The notes beneath the pieces are model-generated. The model ran no database searches. It was not told the origin of the DNA and worked only from the letters and a program-made list of their open reading frames with translations. 64,000 nucleotides of DNA from Clarkia xantiana subsp. parviflora (Eukaryota; Streptophyta; Magnoliopsida; Myrtales; Onagraceae): assembly GCA_036873135.1 (NCBI GenBank), contig JAPTYO010000007.1, positions 17,962,763 to 18,026,762 of the forward strand. Reading direction: 5' to 3'. Every line of letters begins with the position of its first letter. Positions within the stretch are counted from its first letter, which is position 1. A program made the translations under genes and the position numbers. Shown here one piece after another: positions 1 to 12,275 of this stretch.

Positions 1-566
1 AAGGTCGGATGTTAAGTTAGTGTCCCAAAAAGAATATTCTATACATCATCTTTCAAGTTTTCAACATATGTTTTTTTTATACGTACTTTAGCAACTTAAT
101 TAACCAATTATTAAAATAAAATACAAGATTTTGTTTCAAAATCCTTTCTTTTCACCAGGGACGTATAGTCTTGACGTTGGATACGAAAGGAGAGGCTTTG
201 AGAAGCGATGTTTAAGTTAGATTGTCGTTCGCGCCACGCACTATATATATATGTGTTTCGCTGTCATGCCGAAATTTGTCGTGATTCACGAATTTGAAGG
301 TGAAGGAATTGCAGTACCACCGTACCAATCGGCGTTCTCTATTTACGTGCTTTAATTTCCTTCGAGGTAGCAAAGGCTGTAATATACAATATCTTAACAA
401 TAAGATATTGTCTTACCACTGCAATCTAATGGATAAAAAAACTGATGCATACCGTGTGCGCATGGTTGAGAAAAAATTACTGCATGGTTGAATCTTTTTA
501 AAGTGTTACTATATTTTAAATTGTAATGCATTATACCAATTTTAACAATAAAAAATAGTTAATTTC
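1..566. other. AT-rich intergenic DNA
   Basis: No gene was recognised. The short open frames around 212-491 on both strands have no recognisable domain and lie in low-complexity sequence, so they are probably chance. Confidence 0.5.
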
Positions 567-975
567 CAAATTGTTATCTCATATTTGAGCACTAAGACAA
601 ATTGGTACGTCAAGTTTTTTTTTAGACAAATTATTAGCTTAAGTTTCACTTTATGTACAATTTGTTACTTTTTTTTAAAAAAAAAAAAAAATTTACTAGC
701 TAAGATTTTGCTTTGTGGACACGTTACTAGCTCAGGTTTCCTTTTGTGGACAATTTGCTAGCTCGTGTTACACTTTATAGATAATTTGTTAGATAATTAT
801 CCACAAAGCGAAATATGAGTTAGCAAATACACCACATAGTGTAACCCGAGCTAACAAACTATTCAAAAAAACTACAGTAAGCAAATTGTCCACAAAATGA
901 AACCTGAGGTAGAAATTTATTAAAAAAAACTCCAGCTAATAATTAGTTTAAGTGTTCAAATATAAGCTACAATTT
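567..975. repeat. Degenerate inverted-repeat (MITE-like) element
   Basis: The outer ends mirror each other: the left end reads AAATTGTTATCTCATATTTG, and the right end on the opposite strand reads AAATTGTAGCTTATATTTG. Inside, a motif of the type TTTGTGGACAATTTGCTAGC recurs in both orientations about every 40 bp. I see no coding capacity and no clear target-site duplication, so the exact ends are uncertain. It looks like an old non-autonomous DNA element or fold-back. Confidence 0.45.
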
Positions 976-1744
976 ATAAGATAATCACTTTAGTAAAAAT
1001 AACTTAATCTATTTTTTAACTTAAGAACATTTGACTATTTTACTAAGTATATATATAAAAACAAATAAAAAAATAAAATTAAAGTGGACAAAATGTCCCC
1101 CTTATAATATTTCCTTATTTTACTCATAAATAGAGTATAGAACTTAGTTTAATATTATTAGAAGTTATCTTAAAATAACGGCTCATAATACATCCCTAAA
1201 TTTTTATAGTTAAGACACTTTAATGTATTTCTAACATTTTGGTTTGTGTACTTTCCTCAAATTTGTCAAATTGGATTATATATTAGCTCGGTGAGATCTA
1301 GCTAGGTCCGACCCGATTAAGATCACCCAAATCAGACAATCCTACTAGGTCAGACTCAACCCATGGCTTAACCTGACTAGCTAGGTCGATTGATACATAG
1401 ACTCAAATAGGAACAAACATATCGATTTGATACGATCTCTCTTATTGAATTGCTCATTCATTAATAATAGTTCAGTTGACTTAGACAGATTCGAGTATTG
1501 AGATATATACCACCTGGATAAGGTGGCTCGATATCTCAATATATTTCTTTTTTAATATATATATATATATACCAAAAGGCCAAATTACGTACACTTGCAT
1601 TTGATCCATCACACTTGGTACTAAAAATTAAAATGCGGTTACTTTACAAGTAGTGGACTAGTGGTGATATCATTATCACTGAGATATCACGCCTAATAAT
1701 TAAAATAATTAAGGTATAATCAAATATATATGAGGACGCCTCCA
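976..1744. other. Intergenic, upstream of the receptor kinase
   Basis: AT-rich DNA with a TA-repeat tract at about 1553-1572. I see no gene. The part nearest 1745 probably belongs to the promoter of the receptor kinase gene. Confidence 0.5.
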
Positions 1745-1800
1745 TTGACTAACAAGAAAAAAGAGTTGACCAGCTATCTAATCAGTCTTAATTATATAAA
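1745..1800 (+). promoter_or_regulatory. Putative core promoter of the LRR receptor kinase
   Basis: A TATA-box-like TATATAAA lies at 1793-1800, 48 bp before the ATG at 1848. Two TTGAC cores lie just upstream, TTGACT at 1745 and TTGACC at 1766. TTGACC fits the W-box bound by WRKY factors, which would suit a defence-type receptor. Motifs this short also occur by chance, and the transcription start is not known. Confidence 0.35.
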
Positions 1801-1847
1801 TTCGTTCATTCACAATCTGAGTCATACAACTACAACGTATTTCAAAC

Positions 1848-4800
1848 ATGAGTCTAAAACTACCAAATTGTCTTATCATTATCCTTTACCTCCTAGCTGC
1901 TGCTAAATTATTAGTAGTACATGAAGCAGCAGCTTTGTTGATCACAAATGAAACAGATTACCAAGCCTTAATCTCCTTCAAAAACCACATCGTTTCTGAC
2001 CCGTTCGACGTCTTCAATTCCTGGAACGACTCGGTAAACTTTTGCGCTTGGACCGGGGTTACTTGCGGAAAAAGGCATCACCGCGTTACCCGATTGACAC
2101 TCCCATCGCTTCAACTAACAGGTTCACTCTCTTCTTCTATAGGAAACCTTTCTTTCCTTAGATATCTCAATCTTGGTGAAAATAGCTTCAGTGGCACACT
2201 ACCTCCAGAGATGAGTAACCTGTTTAGATTAGAGGAGCTGTTTCTAGGAAACAACTCTTTCGCCGGAGAGTTGCCGAAAAATCTAACAAACTTTCATAGC
2301 CTATTAACATTGGTTGTAAATGGAAACCATCTAGAAGGGGAAATCCCGGCCGAGCTTGCTACTCTACCAAAGATTACTGGTTTAAACCTCGGGCATAATC
2401 GTTTTACCGGAAAAATCCCACGTTCGTTTGGTAATCTTTCAACACTGACGCGTCTTTACTTACCGAGTAATTACCTCCACGGAGATATACCGCATGAACT
2501 CGGACAACTACCCAACTTGTCCGAACTTCACTTGTCTATGAACAATCTATCTGGTTCCATTCCCACTGCTCTCTTTAATATGTCATCCCTTAGGTTATTT
2601 GGAGCAGTTCAAAACAACCTCTCTGGAGATCTTCCTTCTGACGTGTTCCTCACGCTACCAAATCTGCAAGGGCTATATCTAGCAATGAATTCATTTTCGG
2701 GGTCAATTCCAAACTCTATATCCAATGCCTCAAACCTTATACTGATTTCTCTATCTTCCAATTACTTAGTTGGGTCAGTTCCTGTGAATTTAGGAACGAG
2801 CTTACAGTTTGTAGATTTTGTCACTAACCGTCTCGGAACTGAAGGTGGAGATGACTTGAGATTTATCACCTCTCTGACTAACTGCACAAAACTACGTACA
2901 TTGCAAGTCGGTTCCAACATTCTAAAGGGTGTGTTACCGAATTCTGTGGTGAATCTCTCAACAACACTAGAAACACTTGACCTCTCCCAGAACTTTGTAT
3001 CAGGGAGTATACCAGAAGGGATAGGAAACCTTGTTAACTTGGGGTTTTTAAATTTGGGGGAGAATGAACTGTCTGGAAACATTCCCGATGACATGGGGAG
3101 ATTGTACAATCTAAATCGTTTCAGCATTTCCGGGAACAATATCTCAGGAAGAATTCCGTCTGCCCTCGGTAACTTGACTTCCATTGCCATTCTTTTATTA
3201 AGAACGAACGCGTTAAACGGGACTATTCCAGCTTCATTGGGGAATTGCACAAGTTTACTTGCACTAGATCTGTCAGAGAACAAGCTTGATGGAGCAGTGC
3301 CCCAAGAAGTGCTTGCACTTTCTTCTCTTGCACTCTCTTTGGATTTAGATGGGAACAATTTGACAGGTCCAATGCCATCTCAAGTTGGTGAACTAGTGAA
3401 ACTTGTGAATCTAGATCTTTCAAACAATCATATGTATGGAGAAATTCCAGCCACTATAGGGAACTGCTTGATGTTGGAAGCCCTTCAACTGCAAACAAAC
3501 AACTTCAATGGGAGCATTCCTTCTTTGAAAAACTTGAGAAGCTTGAAAGCTCTTGATCTTTCTCAAAACAATTTTTCCGGCCCGATTCCTAGCTTCTTGG
3601 CTGGCTTGCCTCTGATTGAGTATTTGAATCTATCCTTCAACATGTTTGAGGGTGAGGTGCCAAATGGAGGAATCTTCAGTAATCTAAGTGCAGTTTCGCT
3701 TGTCGGGAATCACAAGCTATGTGGGGGACCTTCAATTTGGAAATTGCCACCATGTAGTCAACCAAAGAGACGAGGAAAAAGGTTGTTGCATCGGAGTGTT
3801 GTGGTGGCGATTAGTGCAACAATTGCAGTTTCATTACTATGTGTATGCGTCATCATTGCGTTTATTTACCGATCAAGAAAGTCGAGACACCAAACAACTA
3901 ATTCTTCCACAAATAATGAAGCTCAGTACCCTCGGTTGTCTTACAATGATCTTTTTCAAGCGACGGATGGGTTCTCCAATTCCAACGTTATTGGAGAAGG
4001 AAGCTTTGGTGTAGTCTACAGAGGCGTTCTAAAAAGCAATGAAGAAGACCAAATCATTGCTGTGAAGGTGCTTAAGCTTGAGCAAGAAAGGGGAGCAATC
4101 AAGAGTTTCATGGCCGAATGTGAAGCACTGAGGAATATCCGGCATCGAAACCTCGTAAAGACGATAACTTCATGCTCAAGCATTGATTTTGGTGGAAACG
4201 ATTTCAAAGCTTTGGTGTTCGAGTTCATGCCCAATGGGAGCCTCGAGAAATGGCTTCATCCATATGAGACAGGAGAAGGTAATGCAGCTCCTAGATTGAG
4301 CCTGTTAGAGAGGTTGAACATAGCCATAGATATAGCTGCAGCACTGAACTATCTACATCACCTCTGTCACTCACCTATAATTCACTGTGATTTGAAGTCC
4401 AGCAATGTTCTCCTCGATAGTGATATGTCGGCACGTCTAAGTGATTTCGGCCATGCGAAGTTTCTTAATCCTAAGGCCTCTCAGTCACTTTCTCAGACAA
4501 GTTCCATTGGCATAATAAGAGGGACACTAGGCTACATTGCTCCAGGTATGTAACACCAAATTCAATCTTTCTATCATGACACAATAAATCTCAACTAGCT
4601 ACTTTGTGTTTAAGTATTCTTACAAGTTTGATGCAATTATTGTCTACAAACTGATGCAGAGTATGGTCTTGGAGGGGAAGTATCGACGCGTGGCGATGTC
4701 TATAGCTTCGGGAATTTACTACTCGAGATGTTCACTGGGAAAAGGCCCACAGACTCCGTGTTTGTAGATAATTTCGGACTGCGTGAATTTGTTGGTAAAG

Positions 4801-5036
4801 CTGTACTATCTGAGGATGGGTTACTAGAAGTGGTAGATCCAGATTTGCTACATTGGGAAGAAGAATCAAATCCAAGAAAATATGAAGCTATGTTTTATAA
4901 ATGCTTGGCTGTGGTACTTCAACTTGGTACAACATGTTCTGCTGCACTGCCGACCGCGAGGATGGACATTGGAGATGCTGTTTTGGAGCTGCACAAGGCA
5001 CGAGATCTGTATCTTGATGGTACCGGGAATAGATGA
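1848..5036 (+). CDS. LRR receptor-like protein kinase, subfamily XII (FLS2/EFR/XA21 type)
   Basis: A plasma-membrane receptor kinase with two exons, 1848-4545 and 4660-5036. The intron starts GTATGT and ends GATGCAG, giving 1,024 residues. Order: hydrophobic signal peptide (about 1-28), LRR N-cap with a CAWTGVTC motif, about 22 plant-type LRRs with NLSGSIP-like cores, a transmembrane helix near residues 645-670 followed by basic RSRKSR, then a Ser/Thr kinase. The glycine loop is IGEGSFGVVY and the ATP-binding lysine is in AVKVL. The catalytic loop reads HCDLKSSN, so cysteine replaces the arginine of HRD. This makes it a non-RD kinase, typical of subfamily XII immune receptors. The Mg loop is DFGHAK rather than DFGLAK. 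The single intron splits the APE codon of the activation segment, as in relatives. By family it should sense a microbial or peptide ligand; the ligand is unknown. Confidence 0.93.
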
Positions 5037-7121
5037 CGTCAATAATCTCTTATATGCATCTATATGTTGGATTCATGAAACACTTTCCAGCCATTATTGT
5101 ATCGGTGGTTACTGTAATTGTTTTGATAATGTTTGTCGATGAAATAGTGTTGTTGTAATATCTCAAAATGGCAAACTGCAGAACTACGTTTATAGCTATT
5201 ACTTTTAGACTGTAATTTCCGTGTGAGTAAATGAATTGGTTGGCAAAATAATTCACTAACAGCATGTTTAGTTCATTGTAATCCACAAGTAATCAGTAAT
5301 TAATAAAACTGATTCATGGTACCACAATCATTAGTTAGGGCAAAACATCCAACTTTAACTGATATATTTCATCAGATCTGAAGAGATGATTGCTTGAGAC
5401 CATTGTTTGCTTAATCGTTTTTCCAAATTTCACATCATTTTGGTTTCATAAGTAGATTAAGCACAATTCATGTGATGTTGAAATTAGCTACTTAGGGTAT
5501 TGAAGATAATTTTGGAAGATGGAATCTCAATGTTTGGAATTCCTTGTCCAAACTCTATCCAACAATGAAATAAAAGAATGATGAAAATCAGAATGTTTGA
5601 TAAATGAATGACATACATGTTGATGTAGTTACAGCCTCTATCTGGTTTCAGACATAATACATATATACCATGAAAATCTCCGGCATGCACCTGACCAATC
5701 GTATTCTCTCTCTCTGTAAGACTTCTCTTTCCTTCTCTTTGTTCTGGTGATTTCGACCACAAATGTTTGATTTTGATGTTAACCCATTTCATCTCTCCCT
5801 GTTTACTCACTAGGGTAGTTTTCAATTTTCTGAGTGTCTGCATCCATGTGATTTCTCTTGCTAATTTTTGTCATCTATCTTAGTTGTACAGTTTATGATC
5901 AAAATAATGTAAGATTTTAGCTGGTTTGATGAAAGTTTTATTTCTTATTTAGAATATGAGCTGAGTTCTGAGTATATTCAATGTTTTGTGTATAGTCTGC
6001 ACCTTATGCCTGTGACTCATATGTATTCATTAAGTTCCAAGTCCAACATTAGCTTAGATTTTCCTAACTAGTACTCTCAGGGGTCTTGCTTTTACCTAAT
6101 AGGATCTAGTTAGTGGTAGGGATCATGAATCAGATTCCTTACCAACAGAATCTTTAGTTACATTTGATTCTACTATACTACTCCCATATACGTAGTGTTT
6201 GCACTTTCATGTGCATAACCGAACTACCAATGCGTTCCATTACACCAAGAAAGTGTGATTTGTCCAACAATTTTAACCATCACATATTACATATATACAT
6301 GATGACAATGGTTTCAACATGTAATTTTCGTAGGTAGAACTACAAGTTAACGTTGTTCGGTTACAGACACTAGCATTTATTGGATACATATTTGCAATAG
6401 ATTCTGAATCCCTGCCTGATGTACCTGTGGAATATCAATGCCCAATTCATATCAAATCTCTAAAGGAGAGATCCATGGGATTTGCTTCCTTGATAGAAAA
6501 CTCAACTAACTTTTTGCCCCTATTAACTACAGTCCATCCATTCATTTCACCCAAGAGCTTGGTAACTATATTAAAAAAAAATTAATATATATATTAAGGT
6601 CATTTTACTAGTACCCAATAAACAATAATTGTTTCCATTAAAATTTTATAAATAATTATTATTCAGAAATGACAAGTGAAAGGAATTAAAAAAAAAAAAA
6701 ATCAAATCAAATCCGTGTTGACATACAAAACCATGCCCCATTTGATGATTTGATCTCTCTATTATTTCCCCCCTCCTTTATCTCTTTCTTTTGTTCTTTA
6801 GTGGTTTGTTTATAACTTTATTATTTATATAGTTGTGATGAATGTACACCAAGAAAACACACCAATAATAAAAATAAAATAAAAGACACACCTCGAATCA
6901 AATTTTACAACTTTCAATTTGGTCCCTCACTTTAGGTCTCGAGTACTAGACTTGGATGCTTAAGTCTAAGTATACCCACTTTGCACATTGCAATTTGGGT
7001 CACATCTCAAGAAGATACCCCACCCCATCTATACTCCCCTCTTATAAGCCAAAGAAATACAACATGATATGCAAACAATGCAAAATTAAGTATCTTGACT
7101 GGGTTTTCAATATCCAGATTA
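5037..7121. other. Intergenic region, no gene seen
   Basis: AT-rich DNA between the receptor kinase and the XTH gene. The first few hundred bases probably hold the kinase 3' UTR, and the sequence just below 7122 the XTH 3' UTR. A 119-codon open frame at 5484-5843 (-) has no recognisable domain and is not called. Confidence 0.55.
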
Positions 7122-8704
7122 TTAATGCCAGCACTCAGGAGTCAAGGAATGATCGCGCTTCGAGTCCCGGCAATAGTCATAAGCCATATGCCGAGATTGC
7201 ACATAGTACATTGCCTTGTATTGCTGGCGAGTCAAGCCGCCAGATCGAAAGGGGGAGGCTGAGACAGGGTGGCACCGTGGCGGAGAGTAGGCTGAGCAGC
7301 CACTAGCTTTGAAATTGGTGTAATAAGCAGTGAATGGTTGGTATCGATAATCTGCTTTGTATTTGCCATCCTCAGTGGCCCATGAAGACGCGTCCCATAT
7401 GGACCCGTAAAGCCACATTGGCCTTAACGGAAACGTTGCGGCGCTCTTCCTCACATACCTCCTAATGGGTATATCGTCGACCAAAAATCTGAAATTGGTC
7501 ACTAAAAGGATTAATAACGTGACACATATCAATCATATTTTGTTGGTGCAAAATGTATCGATCGCCAAAGATTAGGGTAATATTGTACAAAAGACTAAAT
7601 CATGGGTGCATGTGATAAATGTTCCAAAAAGAGGAAGCAAAATGCAAAAGCAACCTTTTTTCTTCCCACCATGAAGCACAAAACTTTCTTCATTTGTCCT
7701 TTATGGAATTAACACTAACTGAATTTACCATGATACCCTTAACGTAGAATAGTAAAAGAATCAATAGAGTGTAGAATGGTAGCTAGATTTGAGACTGAGA
7801 GAGTAAGACTTACATTATGTCTTTAGGTGTCCAAAGAATGGCGTAGTGATGGAAAGCTTTGGTTGGATCGAACCACAAATGGAACTTCATCTCCCTTCCG
7901 ATGATTTTCCCGTCTCCGCTTCCTCGTATGTATACGTTTGTCTGTAAAGTGTATGGTTTCCCGAACGTCGTCCCCAAGAATTCTATGTCCACTTCGTCGT
8001 GGTAACCCGGGTGCGCTTCCGCATTCGATAGCTACCTCACAGTAAAAAAGTGATCATTCAAATTAAGAAAGATGCCTATTTTATTTGGAAATAAATATAT
8101 TAGAAAAATATATTTTACTATCATCTCATTAAGTTTTATTAACTAAGCTAATAGTTAGTTTTTTCTACATTTACACTAACCTCTAACTCTTCAATCTATG
8201 ATCAATGTGAGACAAACAGAGTGTACATGCTCTAAAGTACGTAGCTTTGACATAATTAATGTTGTTTCCTTATATGGTTAAAAATAATGTTATGCTACTT
8301 AATGAATTGATTGTCCTAGGCAAATTAAATACGCGGCTAACTGTATCAGCAACACTTTATAATATAATACAACAAATAGTATAGATCCTCACGTAAAAAG
8401 CTGTTATGACGCCTGCGGTGTAGCCGGGTTGAAGCTTGATGGACGAGCCGAAGTAACCTGACCGGAACGGCTTAACCGACTTAAACCCGCTTCCTGAGGT
8501 TCTATCGAGCCAGATTTTAAGAGAGTTATGATCCACGCTTTGGTGCTGAGGACCCCATAGATTTCTGAAACCTTGATAGAAGCTCATTGATCGGAACTTT
8601 GAGCTCGGCCAGTAGCCCGGTGATGGCGGCGATGCATGACTTGATGAAGGAAACCACATCGCGATGGTGATCATAATCACAGTAAGTGGAAGAAATAGAC
8701 CCAT
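7122..8704 (-). CDS. XTH32-like: Xyloglucan endotransglucosylase/hydrolase, XTH32-like (group III-A)
   Basis: A secreted GH16 enzyme that cuts xyloglucan in the cell wall and either rejoins it to another xyloglucan chain or hydrolyses it. Three exons on the minus strand, 8704-8393, 8031-7814 and 7488-7122, join in phase to 298 residues, the usual family length. The donors are GTGAGG and GTAAGT. The start was chosen because it gives a signal peptide (about residues 1-24, ending in SSSHA). The catalytic motif [11 protein letters not shown] puts the nucleophile at about E117, the helper D at 119 and the acid/base E at 121. The C-terminal XET domain has paired cysteines (C in SGCSAY and PPRCHP; C in YDYC and PECWH). 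The VDIEF form and the [12 protein letters not shown] stretch resemble AtXTH31/32. That group includes enzymes with strong hydrolase activity; which activity this copy has cannot be read from sequence. Confidence 0.93.
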
Positions 8705-8910
8705 CTCTCTCTTTCTCAGTACTTGACGAGCAAAACCCAAATTAAACAGAGAGCAGATAAGTATAATGTATATATGAAGATGATGAATATATATCAGTGA
8801 GTTAGAGAAGTATATGAAGAAGAAGAAGCCTTTAGCCAAGTAATACTCCAAGTATGTACACATGACATAAATAAGAGAAAAATAGAGAGGAGCTAGGGCC
8901 CTACCCTCCA

Positions 8911-8927
8911 CTATATATATATATATA
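8911..8927 (-). promoter_or_regulatory. Possible TATA region of the XTH gene
   Basis: A TATATA tract lies about 210-220 bp upstream of the XTH start codon on the minus strand, just before a C/T-rich leader. It could be the TATA box, but TA runs are common in this DNA. Confidence 0.3.
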
Positions 8928-8929
8928 AC

Positions 8930-9604
8930 AATGCATTTATTATTATATCATCATAATTGGGGTAATGTAATTAAATAATGTTAGAGATTACCCGAATAAG
9001 TAAGATTTGTGATGTGTTAATTAATGTAACGTAGCCGACGCTCTTATTTCTCCTTATTAATTTGCTGCTCTCTGTGTAACGGTGTGTCGAGTCTCTTAAA
9101 TGGGAAAGCAATCTATATATTGTGTATGCTTAGTTGGAAAGCAATGGGAAATGTTGCAGAGACAAGAGGTAGCAGGAAGGTCCCTTGAATGTGCTTTTAA
9201 TGCATTTTATTGTTCTTCGCGTATATATATAGCTATATAGTCCAAGCTTGAATTTTAATCATTTCATTTCCAATAGCTTTGGTTGGTAAAAGTTGAGACT
9301 AGGTAGATATTGTCTAAAAAAAAAAAAAAATTCATGTTCAACCATTTTATCTTTAACAGACTAACTTATTGTAGTTTACCAAAAAAAAAAAAGACTAACT
9401 TATTGTGAGGTGTGGAATAAGAATTCTACATATGTTGTTCTTTTGATGAGGGTTTCTAAGACTCGCCTTGAAAACTAATTGGATGTTCAGTTGAAATGTG
9501 TTGTTAAAATTGTGCAAGGACCAATTAAGTCTCCAGTAGAAGATATTTTGCCACAATATTTCTAATTTATTGTTGAATTCATTTAAGGTAAAAATTAAAA
9601 GATC
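8930..9604. other. Intergenic, XTH upstream region
   Basis: AT-rich DNA with several poly-A tracts. No gene or clear repeat was recognised. Confidence 0.45.
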
Positions 9605-10007
9605 GCATGTAATCGAAACATGCTCATTTTTATGTCTAATTTGACGAAATTTGTTACGGTAATAGCAATTTGCTCGGAAATTTAAAGTTTAAATAGTCAA
9701 TTTGTAAAAACTAAAATTTTGGTAGCGATTTGTATTTTGGTAAAGTTTAGGTAGTGATTTGGTTAGTTACCACATAAGTAGAAACAATATATGTAAGATT
9801 ATAAATATATTTTACGCTATAATAAATATAGTGATATAGGGTTAATAATTAAATCGCTATTTGAATTTTGATCAAATTGTAAATTGTTACAACAACTTTA
9901 ACTTTTTTTTTTTTAATTGACTATCTAAATTTCTAATTTCCTAGCAATTTCTACTTTCGTTACAATTTCTTCCAACTAAACAAAAAATGAGCGTGTTTGG
10001 CCACATG
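9605..10007. repeat. Long-TIR MITE-like element
   Basis: The ends are inverted copies of each other over about 150-180 bp. The left begins CATGTAATCGAAACATGCTC, and the right on the opposite strand begins CATGTGGCCAAACACGCTC; both continue into a shared AATTTG..GTTACG..AGCAATTTGCT region. There is no coding capacity. Partial copies of one arm recur near 10190 and 23311, so this is a local dispersed family. No target-site duplication was identified. Confidence 0.5.
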
Positions 10008-10157
10008 GGATAATTTGAAAGAGTTGCAATTAAATATCTTCAATTGGATGCTTAAATGGACATTCACCTAATTCTAAAGATTAAATTCAATTGAAAGTTC
10101 AATTATATGTATTTTGTTGCAATTCTTTCAATTTCTTGACAAAATCATTTTGAGTAG

Positions 10158-10192
<35 letters not shown>

Positions 10193-11494
10193 CATGTAAC
10201 CAATACTTGTTTCGTTTCTATTTAATTTGACGGAAATTAATAAAATTAGCAATTTATTTAGAAATTAAAAATCCATGTTACCCATTTTTAAAATTAACCT
10301 TTGTAATTAAATTAACCCAAATTATATGTATTTTGTTTCATTTGTGTACTGCTTTTGCTATAAAGTAAGACGTACTAGTGGAGACCCAAGACTTTTAGTT
10401 TTTATATTTAGAGAAAATTGTTGGATTGCCTTTGTGTTTACATTAAAGTTATGATTGCTCCATTTATTTATTTTTATGTTATATCCATTTATGTTTTACA
10501 AGTTTAACATTACCCATTTTTCTTTAAAATTGGACTGCTAGCCATGTGTATACCGTGAATAGGTCCACCAAACCAATGGTCGGCTTTAAAAAAAAAAAAA
10601 CTTGAGAACTAATTAATTACACAAAATAAAAAGTTAGAGATGTATTATTAAAAATTATTTTAGGAGAACTGATAGTAATGTCAAATTATCCTAAAACCCT
10701 AAAAATGAGTAAAATAATAATATATCATTTTATAGTTCTAAATTTAAATAATGGTGTTTTTAATATGTTCAAAATATTAATTTAATCGGTTCGTTCGTCA
10801 TATACATATTTTTAAATATTTATATTTGGTTATTTTTTATTACATGTCTCATTTAAATTACTAACTTCGTTTCTGTCGAGATAAGTTCTTTTTCTTTTCA
10901 CCCTCAGTAAACGTACATGCATCCATGTCTGAATTTAACCCCCCGACATAAACATTATTATGTGGTCACTGACACTCAATCTGCTCTTTTCACTTTCCGC
11001 AGAGCCTAGATTCCCCCTTCACATAATCGATTAAGGGATTCGGATGGACTCAATATGAAATTACAAATAAAATATATGTTATACAAATAATAAATAATAT
11101 AATATTAGATTGCAATATTTTGTCATATATATTGTAATATAAGTATAATATTAGATTATAATATTTATTATTTGATGTAATGTGACTTTATTATTATTGT
11201 AACGATTTTTATGAGTGTATATTATATAATAATATAATATGATTCAAAATAATATATATTTAACAGCAATTAACTTTTTAAACTTTATGTTTTATGGTTA
11301 ATACTGTAATCATTTATGAACTCCAAAAACAAAATATTTAAACTCGATACGCATAACTATTAAAATTCTATTAATTAAAACAATTAAGATAATTTTTATA
11401 AAAAATGCAACGACAAATATTGTACCCATTTTATACAAACATCGTGTGCATTATTCTTTATTATAATAATGAGTTATTAAGAGATAAAAAAAAT
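10008..11494. other. AT-rich repeat-derived DNA
   Basis: It contains a long poly-A run (about 10161-10189), a partial arm of the preceding MITE family (about 10190-10330), and AT-rich sequence at 11060-11260 in which an ATAATATTAGATT motif recurs. No gene was recognised. Confidence 0.45.
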
Positions 11495-12026
11495 GGGTTA
11501 ATAACTAAAAAACTATCCAAGGTTTACTCCATGTTAAAATTAGGTGTCTGGAGTTTGAAATGTTAAAATGGACTGTCCCAAGTTTCATTTTTGTTGAAAT
11601 TTGATGTCTTTGTGCGTCTTTTCATCTCCATTCAATCATTTTCATCAACCCACCAACCCAATCATAATCCATCACTCTTTACTTTTCACAAAATGGTCAA
11701 ATTTCACCTAAAAATTGAATATTAAAAAAAAAGTTTCTAGAAGGGTGGTGTGGAGCCATTTTCTAAGGACAATAGAGCGAGATTTACTTGCCCGGATGTG
11801 ACCAACTTTTTAGGTGACGGTCCCGGCAAGATGACGAGAAGGGAATGTGTATGAGAGCTCGAATTTGACAAACGGTTTCGTCGAAATTGACTTCTCTAAA
11901 GTAATCACACCGAGACACCAAATTCAACAAAAATGAAACTTGGGACGCTCCATTTTAACATTTCAAACTTCAGACACCTAATTTTAACATAGGGTATACC
12001 TTGGACAGTTTTTTAGTTATTAACCC
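11495..12026. mobile_element. Non-autonomous Mutator-like MITE with ~113-bp TIRs
   Basis: Both ends begin GGGTTAATAACTAAAAAACT in inverted orientation, and about 113 bp of each end match at roughly 90% by eye. The flanks are short A-runs bounded by T, consistent with a 9-10 bp target duplication that has slipped by one base. The 300-bp interior has no open frame. Long TIRs and a 9-bp duplication are typical of Mutator-like elements. Confidence 0.72.
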
Positions 12027-12275
12027 TAAAAAAATAAATAAAATATAAAAATATAAAAAAAAAACTATAAATATAATATAAAGTATTTATTTAATAAATA
12101 ATAACCATCCGTAATGTTGGACGTAATATCACATTACATTCATTTTGTAATGTAACCTCACATTACAGTCAATGGAGTTTGGACGCATCTCAGATTACGA
12201 TGAAAAATTTATTACAATGCATATTAAACCATTTGACAAATCAAACGACGTAATGTGAATGTACGTCTTACGTTA

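Noticed and set aside
294..491. 65-codon open frame near the window start
   Set aside because: No recognisable domain and an overlapping open frame on the opposite strand. I also considered an rRNA-like fragment but saw no real match.
5484..5843. 119-codon minus-strand open frame downstream of the receptor kinase
   Set aside because: No domain, no convincing splice partners, and AT-rich composition like the surroundings.
12100..12275. Possible MITE into which element 1 inserted (GTAATGT-rich sequence)
   Set aside because: The sequence is repetitive, but joining both flanks across the insertion gave no clear terminal repeats.
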